Part shown: positions 34,665 through 42,441 of the stretch, piece by piece
How positions within the stretch are numbered: position 1 is the first letter of the stretch
Layout: each line of letters starts with the position of its first letter
NCBI GenBank assembly: GCA_021295655.1
Contig: JAGWBX010000027.1
Location: forward strand, 96,681-159,496
Origin: Candidatus Latescibacterota bacterium
GTDB taxonomy: Bacteria > Latescibacterota > UBA2968 > GCA-2709665
Direction of reading: 5' to 3'
Length of the DNA stretch: 62,816 bases
Position numbers and translations under genes: made by a program
Notes under the pieces: generated by a model
Told to the model about the DNA's origin: nothing
The model's input: only the letters and a program-made list of their open reading frames with translations
Databases searched by the model: none

Positions 34665-36515
34665 ATGGAAACCACCGCGCACGGCACGGCGCCGGCCTCG
34701 CTCGACGGCGAAATGATCCCGCAGGCGCCCCGCGAAGACCTCGATCCGGACGCCCTTGTCTACCACCGGCTTTGCCGGGCGGATGAATTCAGCGAGGGGG
34801 AAGGCAAGCCCTTTACCGTCAACGGCTCCCATATCGCGGTCTTCCTGTACAACGGTGAGTTCCAGGCCGTTGACAATCGCTGCCCTCACATGGGTTATCC
34901 CATGTCGAAGGGCAGCGTCCGGGACGGCGTTCTGATTTGCCACTGGCATCACTGGGAGTTCGACCTCAAGACCGGAGGCTGCTTTGAAACGTCCGGTTCA
35001 GGGAACGACCTGAAGAGTTTTCCGGTGGAGGTCAGAGATGACGGTTTTCTTCACGTGGGCATGGCCGCGGATGAACGGCAGGCGGCGCGTCAGAGAATGA
35101 TCGACCGCGGCCGGTATATTCTCGAGCAGGGCCTGAAAGACAGGAGTTCGCTCATCATCGCAAAGGGTGTGACCGCCCTGCGTCACGCGGGCGCATCGCC
35201 ACAGGATATAATACAACAGGGCCTGTTCTATGGATCGTACAAGACCACGGAGGGATTCTCTTCGGGTCTGGCCATCCTGTCACTCTGCGCCAACCTCTGG
35301 AACGACACCGCCGACCGCGACCACAACCTGTTCCTCGTACACGGACTCGTACAGATTTCGCGGCGCACCACCGGGGGCTCCCGCAGACAGGGGTTTCCGT
35401 TTCCCATCGCAACGGACGAACCCGATCGTGCGACCTACAAACGCTGGTTCAGACGCCTCGTGGAACAGCGGAACAGCAATGCGGCACAGCGGATCCTGAT
35501 CACGTTGAACGACCGCGGATTTCCCAGGGAGGCCATTGCAGACCTGGTTTTCACCGCCGCGACCGATTACTATTTCACTGGCGACGGCCATGCCCTGGAC
35601 TTTGCCAACAAGCTTTTCGAGGCCCTCGACTACGTCGAATGGCAGGGAGCGAGTGAAATCCTTCGCCCCATCGTGATCGACCTCATCACCCGTACGCGCC
35701 ACGAGGAGACCGCACGCTGGCAGGACAGCGTGCCAATCCTTGAAGATGTCTTCACGCGCCTGGACGACATCTGGAAGGAGAACCAGTCGAACGAATCCTC
35801 GCTGGACACCTCGGCTTTCGCGCAAGTCCTGCTGGGTGAAGACGCCGGCCCCATCGTCTCGGATATCGAAACGCTTCTCCGCCGCGGGGTGGACCCCACG
35901 CAGATCTGCAGATCCATGGTCTACGCCGGTGCCATCCGTACCGCCAGGTTCCATCTCAAGAACGAAGGCGACTGGCACGACGTGGCCAATATCTACTCCT
36001 ATGCGCACGCCCTCTACCGCGCTTTTGAACGCGCCCCGTCAGGCGATCTGCTTCGAGGTATCTTCCATGGTGCGGTCTTTCTTACGTATCTGCGCTGGCT
36101 GAATATGCCCGCGGCACGGGTGCCGAAACCCGGTCAACGTCTGAACGGCACCTTCGACTCCGAGTCCCAGATGCTTGCCAGGCTGCAGGAATTTGCGGAT
36201 TTCCAGAAAGTGTACGAAGCCGAAATACTCGTGAACCAGTACCTGGAAGAGGGCCGGGACATCACCCGCCTGAAACACGCGCTCGCTCACATCATGCTGC
36301 GCGAAGACGCCGAATTGCATATGTTCCAGGTCCTGGAAGTGGCATTCCGTCACTTCGAACTCACGGACGACCCGGAGGAAAAGCGAATGCATCTGCTGGC
36401 GGCCACCCGTTACATAACCGCCCAGAAGGTGATGAAAGCCATTCTCTGGTCCACGGAAAACGCCGAACGACTCCAGCGCGGCGATCTGTTGAGCGAAAGA
36501 GAAGACGACAATTAG
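34665..36515 (+). CDS. Rieske [2Fe-2S] domain fused to a large α-helical domain
   Basis: 616 residues from the ATG at 34665 (GGGAGA 8 nt upstream). Residues about 30-130 are a Rieske domain with both cluster loops, 'CPHMGYPMSKG' and 'CHWHHWEFD' (C-x-H and C-x2-H). The remaining ~480 residues are helical and unrecognised, rich in His in suggestive places: 'HNLFLVHGL', 'YSYAHALYRAFE', 'IFHGAVFLTYLRW', 'LKHALAHIMLRED'. Its general look recalls helical oxygenases of the questin-oxidase kind, but I cannot confirm this. It is 120 nt downstream of DUF1854 and may share the ABC operon. It is likely a cytoplasmic redox enzyme; the substrate is unknown. Confidence 0.7.
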   Translation: METTAHGTAPASLDGEMIPQAPREDLDPDALVYHRLCRADEFSEGEGKPFTVNGSHIAVFLYNGEFQAVDNRCPHMGYPMSKGSVRDGVLICHWHHWEFDLKTGGCFETSGSGNDLKSFPVEVRDDGFLHVGMAADERQAARQRMIDRGRYILEQGLKDRSSLIIAKGVTALRHAGASPQDIIQQGLFYGSYKTTEGFSSGLAILSLCANLWNDTADRDHNLFLVHGLVQISRRTTGGSRRQGFPFPIATDEPDRATYKRWFRRLVEQRNSNAAQRILITLNDRGFPREAIADLVFTAATDYYFTGDGHALDFANKLFEALDYVEWQGASEILRPIVIDLITRTRHEETARWQDSVPILEDVFTRLDDIWKENQSNESSLDTSAFAQVLLGEDAGPIVSDIETLLRRGVDPTQICRSMVYAGAIRTARFHLKNEGDWHDVANIYSYAHALYRAFERAPSGDLLRGIFHGAVFLTYLRWLNMPAARVPKPGQRLNGTFDSESQMLARLQEFADFQKVYEAEILVNQYLEEGRDITRLKHALAHIMLREDAELHMFQVLEVAFRHFELTDDPEEKRMHLLAATRYITAQKVMKAILWSTENAERLQRGDLLSEREDDN

Positions 36516-36573
36516 CCCAAATTCGAAAAAAACAGCTCCTCGGCAACGCGACGAAAACCCCTGAAACGGGGCG
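36512..36573. repeat. Dispersed ~61-bp repeat, copy 2
   Basis: Matches 15180-15240 in the same orientation and starts on the stop codon of the Rieske gene. Its 3' end makes a cccc-tgaaac-gggg hairpin. It may be a mobile or transcript-end element. Confidence 0.7.
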
Positions 36574-36640
36574 TAACGGTCGTCAAAAAGGATATTTTTC
36601 AATTCACGTCCAATGACCTGGTGTATCCTGGTAATCAGAA

Positions 36641-36755
36641 GTTAAATCACCTTTATCCACTTGCCCATTTTCGATTCTACGTCCCTGAAAAATATCGAAA
36701 ACAAGGTTAAATCGCCTTTATCTACTTGCATATTTTCGGTTTAACATCCCCGAAG
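36641..36755. repeat. Two imperfect tandem copies of a ~65-bp A+T-rich unit upstream of the RND gene
   Basis: Copy 1 begins GTTAAATCACCTTTATCCAC (36641) and copy 2 GTTAAATCGCCTTTATCTAC (36706). Both continue with 'ttgc..attttcg.tt.ta.c.tcccc/tga'. Parts of a third unit appear before and after. The rest of the 274-nt gap (36516-36789) has the dispersed repeat and nothing else recognised. Confidence 0.7.
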
Positions 36756-36789
36756 AATTGAGAATCAGGGTTAGGGAAGTCGGTCCTCA

Positions 36790-39700
36790 GTGAAAATCTC
36801 CGAATACGCCATACGTAAACCCATCACCGCAGTGATGCTGGCCCTCAGCGTCGTGGTGTTGGGCGCGATTTCCCTCTTCCGGCTGCCGCTGGAGTATCTG
36901 CCCGACATCACGTTTCCCGTGATGTACGTGAACGTCGACTATCCCTCCTCCTCGCCTGAAGAGATCGAACGTGAAATCGTCCAGCCGCTGGAAGAGGTGA
37001 TGGGTACACTTTCCCACGTTAAGCAGCTCAGCTCAAGATCGTACGCCAATCGGGGCTACGTTCGGTTGGAATTCGAGCTCAATACGGATATGGACCTCAT
37101 GGCGGTTCACGTCCGGGACCGTCTCGACCAGGTAAAGAATGACCTTCCCGACGACGTCGAGCGCATTACGATTCGTCGCTGGAACACCGAAGATTTCCCG
37201 GTGTTGACGTATGCGCTGAGTTGGCAGGGTCAGGATCAATCCGAACTGGCCGGCGTCTACGAACACACCATTCTGCCGCGCTTGCAGCGGCTGGAGGGCG
37301 TTGGCAGCGTTGAGGTGCGGGGTTTACGGGAAAAAGACCTCCTGATTGAAGTCGACCAGAACCTGTTGCACACACACAAACTGGACATACGTGCGCTCAA
37401 CAGAGCGATCAGCTCCAACAACGTCAACATATCAGCCGGTTACGTCAACGAAGCCGAGAAACGGCTGGCTGCTCGTACGATCGGTGAATTTGAGAACGTC
37501 GACCAGATTCGTCACCTTCCCCTTCGCACAGGCGTCGAAGTGGGAGACGTGGCGGACGTCACCTACGACTTTCCGGAAGAAGAAGACTTCGAACGGCTCG
37601 ACGGGCGCGACGCCGTGACGATCGACATCCGCAAATCCTCGTCCGCCAATCTGGTAGCCACCGCGAACCTGGTAAAGAAAGAGATCCGGCGGATCCGGAA
37701 GGACATCGGCGATGGCAAGCTCAGGGCGCAGGCCATCCGCGACCGGTCGCTCGACGTCACCACCGGCATCAAGAGTCTCACACAGTCGGCAATAATGGGC
37801 GGCTTCCTGGCCATCATCGTCATTTTCGTATTTCTCAGAAACTTCCGGAGCACGCTCATTATCGGCTCCGCCATCCCGATATCGGCCATCACCGTCTTTA
37901 TGGTGATGTACATCCTCCGGCAGGTCTTCGGATCCAATATCACACTCAATCTGATGTCCATGATGGGCCTGATGGTCGCGATCGGTATGCTTGTCGACCC
38001 CGCCGTCGTTGCCCTCGAAAACATCTTCAGGAAGAGGTACGACGAGGGACAGACGCCATGGAAGGCCGCACTGGACGGGAGTCGGGAAATCGGCATTCCC
38101 GTTCTCGCAGCCTCGCTGACGACCGTCTGTGTCTTCGTGCCTATCATCTTTGTGACTGACTCCCGGAGCGCCATGTTCATGAGGGATTTTGCGCTAACCG
38201 TCTGCATTTCCGTTGGCGCGTCCTTCTGCGTGGCGCTTTCGCTGATCCCGCTGGCGGCATCCAGGGCATTCAATGACACCGCTTCCCGGCTGGACCGCTG
38301 GCTGAAGTTCGCGTTCGTAATCCTGATACTTGGGCTCTGCGGCTACGTGGTGTACGCCCGAGGCCTGCGGGAAACCGCCTCGTGGCTCCGGGAAAATGCG
38401 AACTATGTGTTGGTCGGCCTCGCGGCAATACCCGCCGTGGCGTGGGTGTTGTTTTTCATGCTGCTGACCGTTGTCGGCAGTCTTTTCTATTTTTCCCGAA
38501 GGACTCGCGGCATCAAGTATCTATATTCCCGTCTGGTGGTCAACACCCTCCGCTACAGATGGACGACCGTCTCGATCGCCTGTGCGCTTCTTGGCGCCGG
38601 CTATTACTTCTTCACGCAGATTGAACAGCAGCCCTATCGCTGGCAGCCGACGCGCCGGGTCGATATCTCGGTCGAACTGCCTCGAAGCTACGACATTCAT
38701 GAAGCGCTGGCGCTATTTGAACGCGTAGAGGCCATCCTGCTTCCTCGAAAGGACAGCCTGGACATCGCGGCCATGAGCAGCCGGTACAGCGACAGACGGA
38801 GCAATCGCATCACCCTCTATCTGGTTCCCCCCGATGAAAGCCGTCTTTCCACCGACGAGGTCAAACGCAAAGTCAAGGATCTGTTACCTGATGATATACC
38901 AGGTGTGAGGTTCAAGTCCGGAAGAACATGGGGTAGCAGTTCCACCGGCGCCGGTGTTGAAGTCAAGGGCCGAAACCCGGACGTACTCGCGATGCTGGCC
39001 GAGGACATCCGGCTGCGGATGCAGGGCATCCGAGGGGTCCACGAAGTGGAGACCAGCCTGGAATCCGGCAACGAGGAAATCCAGGTCACCATCAACCGGC
39101 GCCGCGCCAGGCGCTACGGGCTTACGCCCTGGCAGGTGGCGACGACGGTTGCCAGTGCGCTGGGAACCCGGGGCAACAGCAAGTTCAAAACCGAGAACGG
39201 AGAAATCGACATTGCCGTGCAACTCAAGGAAGAGGACCGGGCCACGCTGGAACAGCTCAGGAACACCTATTTTGAGAGCGAAACCGGAAATATGGTCTCG
39301 TTTGCCAGCCTCGCGGATTTCCGCGTCCAAAAGGGGCCTCAGGCGCTCGAGCGCGAAAACCGGATGTCCACGTTGACCGTTTTCGCCAATACGGAACAGC
39401 AGGCCGTATTCTCAGTTGGACGTGAAATGAGCATGCGGATGCGCGCGATACCGCTCCCTGCCGGTTACTCGTGGCAGATGGACCGGCGATTCCGCTGGAT
39501 GAATCAGGAACAGGGCGAAACCAACCTTACCATGATCTTCGCCGCGCTTCTCGTATATATGATCATGGCCGCTCTTTTCGAGTCCTACGCCCACCCGTTT
39601 ACGATCATGTTTTCGATCTGTTTCGCGTTCATTGGCGTGTCGTTTGCGCTATATGCTTTCAATATCCCCATGGACAGCAACGCAACCTATGGTCTGCTGA

Positions 39701-40056
39701 TACTTTTCGGCATCGTGGTGAACAACGGCATCGTCCTGGTAGACCATATCAACCGCTATCGTAAACAGGGCCTCTACCGTCGTGACGCCATCATCCGGGG
39801 CGGTCAGGACCGATTGCGTCCCATCCTGATGACCGCAACCACGACGATCCTGGGCCTCACGCCCCTGGTTTTGCCAATGATCTATGGCACGGCTGAAGGG
39901 ACCGCGCGTCGATGGGGTCCAATCGGTTTTGTCGTTATCTCGGGACTGATGGTCTCGACCATTCTTACGCTCGTCATCCTGCCTACCGTGTACTCGCTCA
40001 TGGACGATCTGGCGTCATACCTGAAGCGGACGGTCGCGACCGTGAGAGGCGCGTGA
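36790..40056 (+). CDS. RND-family efflux permease (AcrB/MexB type)
   Basis: 1088 residues from a GTG at 36790. The N-terminus 'ISEYAIRKPITAVMLALSVVVLG' and 'LPLEYLPDITFPVMYVNVDYP' is typical of the AcrB superfamily, as are 'MMGLMVAIGMLVDPAVVALENIF' in TM4, with its proton-relay Asp, and 'LLILFGIVVNNGIVLVDHINRYR'. Twelve membrane helices and two large periplasmic loops are inferred. An extra hydrophobic section (residues about 505-590) separates the two halves and makes it longer than AcrB (1049). No membrane-fusion protein or outer-membrane channel is nearby. queC overlaps its stop. The cargo is unknown. Confidence 0.88.
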   Translation: MKISEYAIRKPITAVMLALSVVVLGAISLFRLPLEYLPDITFPVMYVNVDYPSSSPEEIEREIVQPLEEVMGTLSHVKQLSSRSYANRGYVRLEFELNTDMDLMAVHVRDRLDQVKNDLPDDVERITIRRWNTEDFPVLTYALSWQGQDQSELAGVYEHTILPRLQRLEGVGSVEVRGLREKDLLIEVDQNLLHTHKLDIRALNRAISSNNVNISAGYVNEAEKRLAARTIGEFENVDQIRHLPLRTGVEVGDVADVTYDFPEEEDFERLDGRDAVTIDIRKSSSANLVATANLVKKEIRRIRKDIGDGKLRAQAIRDRSLDVTTGIKSLTQSAIMGGFLAIIVIFVFLRNFRSTLIIGSAIPISAITVFMVMYILRQVFGSNITLNLMSMMGLMVAIGMLVDPAVVALENIFRKRYDEGQTPWKAALDGSREIGIPVLAASLTTVCVFVPIIFVTDSRSAMFMRDFALTVCISVGASFCVALSLIPLAASRAFNDTASRLDRWLKFAFVILILGLCGYVVYARGLRETASWLRENANYVLVGLAAIPAVAWVLFFMLLTVVGSLFYFSRRTRGIKYLYSRLVVNTLRYRWTTVSIACALLGAGYYFFTQIEQQPYRWQPTRRVDISVELPRSYDIHEALALFERVEAILLPRKDSLDIAAMSSRYSDRRSNRITLYLVPPDESRLSTDEVKRKVKDLLPDDIPGVRFKSGRTWGSSSTGAGVEVKGRNPDVLAMLAEDIRLRMQGIRGVHEVETSLESGNEEIQVTINRRRARRYGLTPWQVATTVASALGTRGNSKFKTENGEIDIAVQLKEEDRATLEQLRNTYFESETGNMVSFASLADFRVQKGPQALERENRMSTLTVFANTEQQAVFSVGREMSMRMRAIPLPAGYSWQMDRRFRWMNQEQGETNLTMIFAALLVYMIMAALFESYAHPFTIMFSICFAFIGVSFALYAFNIPMDSNATYGLLILFGIVVNNGIVLVDHINRYRKQGLYRRDAIIRGGQDRLRPILMTATTTILGLTPLVLPMIYGTAEGTARRWGPIGFVVISGLMVSTILTLVILPTVYSLMDDLASYLKRTVATVRGA

Positions 40057-40727
40057 AACAATCCGCCGTCGTGCTGCTCAGTGGCGGGTTGGACAGCTGT
40101 GTCACTGCCGCCGTTGCCCGCCAGAATTTCGACCTCGCTCTCTTTTTCCTCGACTACGGCCACCGGACAAACCTCCGCGAACGCCGGGCGTTCCACGACA
40201 TTGCCGACCACTACGGCGTACCCCCGGGTCATCGCCTGGCCACCGGAACTGACGCACTCCGGCAAGTGGGCGGTTCTGCGCTGACGGACCGAAACATACC
40301 CGTTCCAGACGCCGATGCCGATCGGAATGACGTTCCCGTCACGTATGTACCCTTCCGAAACGCACTCTTTCTCAGCCTGGGGGTTTCCTGGGCCGAATCC
40401 ATCGGCGCATCGAGTGTGTATCTGGGCGCCGTCGAAGAAGACAGTTCAGGATATCCCGACTGTACGCAGGCGTTCTGTGACGCGTTCGCCCGTGCGGTCG
40501 ATTACGGCACACGCCCGGAGTCCCATATCAGAATCCTCACGCCGGTCATCCACCTCAAGAAGCACCAGATCGTCCGACTTGGCGTGGAACTGGGGGCCCC
40601 GCTGCACCTCACCTGGTCGTGCTACAGAAACAGCGACCGCGCCTGCGGTCGCTGCGACAGCTGCATCCTCCGTCTGAAGGCTTTCGAGACGGCCGGTATC
40701 CCCGACCCCATCCAATGTGAATCCTGA
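40053..40727 (+). CDS. queC: 7-cyano-7-deazaguanine synthase
   Basis: 224 residues from a GTG at 40053 (GAGAGG upstream) that overlaps the RND stop codon by 4 nt (GTGA). The PP-loop 'LLSGGLDSCVTAAV' activates ATP, 'YVPFRNALFLSLGVSWAE' is the substrate helix, and the zinc site is 'SCYRNSDRACGRCDSCILR'. It converts 7-carboxy-7-deazaguanine to preQ0 in queuosine synthesis. No queD, queE or folE is present. The coupling to an efflux pump is unusual and may be chance packing. Confidence 0.92.
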   Translation: MKQSAVVLLSGGLDSCVTAAVARQNFDLALFFLDYGHRTNLRERRAFHDIADHYGVPPGHRLATGTDALRQVGGSALTDRNIPVPDADADRNDVPVTYVPFRNALFLSLGVSWAESIGASSVYLGAVEEDSSGYPDCTQAFCDAFARAVDYGTRPESHIRILTPVIHLKKHQIVRLGVELGAPLHLTWSCYRNSDRACGRCDSCILRLKAFETAGIPDPIQCES

Positions 40728-40747
40728 GCCTGCCGGACGCGCCCGGA

Positions 40748-42115
40748 CTAACCGGCAACCGCGAGCGCTTCTTCCATCATCGACTGTCTTTCGTTTGTGT
40801 CCTTCCAGCGCTGTTGGACGTCGGGTGCCAGACAGTCAATCGGATCAAAATAGAAAAAATGCTCTCCGGGCCGCACGGTGGGACTTGAAAACACGGCGAT
40901 TCCCGTTTCTTCGTTGTAATGTTCGTAGGAATGTCCGTCTCGTTTACCGCCGCCGCCCAATGTGTCGACAATGAACGTTGGCGTATTGAATCCGGCCGTC
41001 GCGCCCCGCAGCGTTTTCTCAATATCGAGCCCGGTACCCAGCGTTGTGCGGAGGTCCTCGACCCCCTGTACCAGATCGTGAAAAAACACGTAATACGGCT
41101 GAATATTCAGATAACTCAGCCGTTTCACCAGTATCTGCATCGTGAGCGTGTCGTCGTTTACGCCGCGCTGAAGCACCGCCTGGTTCCGTACCGTAACCCC
41201 CCGCTCTGTCAGCAGGTCCATCGCATCCTGCGTCACGCCGGTTATTTCACCCGGATGGTTGAAGTGGGTGTGCATGACCACTTCCTTGTGCATCCTGCGT
41301 CCACGGTCCACCACATCCACGAGCGCGTCCACCCAATCCACGTCGCTCAGGATCTTCCCCGGCATGACCGCGGGGCCTTTAGTAGCAAAACGAAACCGGC
41401 GAATATGCGGAATGTCCAGCAGGGTCTCGCCTACCTCCCGGATCTGCGCCGCCCTGAGATTGTAAACGTCGCCGCCACTGACCACAACGTCTTCCACCTC
41501 GGGTCGCGACCTCAGATAGTCGAATACCTGAGACCAGCGACTCCTGTTGGCACTCAGACGGACTTTTTCCACACCATCCGTATCGAGCCCCACGGCGTAG
41601 CTGCGCGTACAGAAACGGCAGTAGACCGGACAGGTGTCCAGCGTCAGAAAAAGCGCCCTGTCGGGATACCGGTGGGTAAGTCCCGGTACGGGAGAATCGC
41701 CCAGTTCGTTCAGAGAATCCAGGTGGAGCTCGGGGTGATCCGGCAACTGCTGCGAGGCCAGAGGCAGGAACTGCGTACGCAGCGGATCCCCATACGGATC
41801 ATTCCAGTCGATCAGGCTCAGGATATATGGTGAAATCCGAATGCTCATCGGCGCCCTGCGCAACCCTTCCCGGAGGTCTGCATAAAAGGCCGGCCCGACA
41901 AGCCCGCCAAGCACTTCCTGCAGACGCTCCACGCTGGTTGGCGAATTGCGCGCCTGAAACACGTGGGAGTGAAACGTATTTTCGTCCACATTCGCGTATG
42001 CCGGGATCGTCTTCCAGAACGCATCCCTGCGCAACCGGCGATGTGCGAAAGCCACCTCGGGATCGCCCACACCTGCGATAGCGGCTTGGGCGACGTCCAC
42101 GCTTGCAGATTCCAT
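40748..42115 (-). CDS. kamA: KamA-family radical SAM protein (lysine 2,3-aminomutase-like)
   Basis: 455 residues from the ATG at 42115. The radical SAM cluster motif is 'CPVYCRFCTRSYAVG', followed by 'VVVSGGDVYNL'. 'VDTLGGGGKRDG' provides the Lys that binds PLP in lysine 2,3-aminomutase, and 'RISPYILSLIDWNDPYGDPLRTQFLPL' is typical of the N-terminal part. Family members move the α-amino group of lysine (LAM), glutamate or arginine, or modify EF-P (EpmB). At 455 residues it is nearer LAM than EpmB. No epmA or β-lysine acetyltransferase (ablB) is adjacent, so the substrate stays open. Confidence 0.85.
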   Translation of the reverse strand: MESASVDVAQAAIAGVGDPEVAFAHRRLRRDAFWKTIPAYANVDENTFHSHVFQARNSPTSVERLQEVLGGLVGPAFYADLREGLRRAPMSIRISPYILSLIDWNDPYGDPLRTQFLPLASQQLPDHPELHLDSLNELGDSPVPGLTHRYPDRALFLTLDTCPVYCRFCTRSYAVGLDTDGVEKVRLSANRSRWSQVFDYLRSRPEVEDVVVSGGDVYNLRAAQIREVGETLLDIPHIRRFRFATKGPAVMPGKILSDVDWVDALVDVVDRGRRMHKEVVMHTHFNHPGEITGVTQDAMDLLTERGVTVRNQAVLQRGVNDDTLTMQILVKRLSYLNIQPYYVFFHDLVQGVEDLRTTLGTGLDIEKTLRGATAGFNTPTFIVDTLGGGGKRDGHSYEHYNEETGIAVFSSPTVRPGEHFFYFDPIDCLAPDVQQRWKDTNERQSMMEEALAVAG

Positions 42116-42295
42116 ACCTGACGCTATTCCTCTGAACCGGGGCGTTGAATGTCCACGTTCATCCCGGCGGATTGTCTTCTCTGGCGGAGTCGTAAACCAT
42201 ATGAGGCGCAGGGCGTCCCGTATAGCCCGGAGGCTCGCCGCGTGCATTGCTCCACCGTGCGTGCTCCCCGAATCGGGAGCCATTCAAAGCAAGAT

Positions 42296-42323
42296 ATGAT
42301 ATCATCCCTGCGAAAATTGTCAA
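42296..42323 (-). promoter_or_regulatory. Sigma-70 type promoter of the KamA-like gene
   Basis: Minus strand TTGACA, 16-nt spacer, TATCAT, about 180 nt upstream of the ATG at 42115. Confidence 0.5.
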
Positions 42324-42363
42324 GGATTTTCCAGTGTCGGCGGCGGATTCCGGGAAAATCCGC

Positions 42364-42392
42364 TTGTTAGGGTTATTTATCCTGCTTATATT
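42364..42392 (+). promoter_or_regulatory. Sigma-70 type promoter of the UPF0182 gene
   Basis: TTGTTA, 17-nt spacer, TATATT; transcription would begin near 42399, supporting the ATG at 42442. Together with the divergent kamA promoter it accounts for the 326-nt gap 42116-42441. Confidence 0.65.
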
Positions 42393-42441
42393 TCATAAGT
42401 TGGAGAATGTGATCACCTTAACGAAAACTCAACCCCGGACA

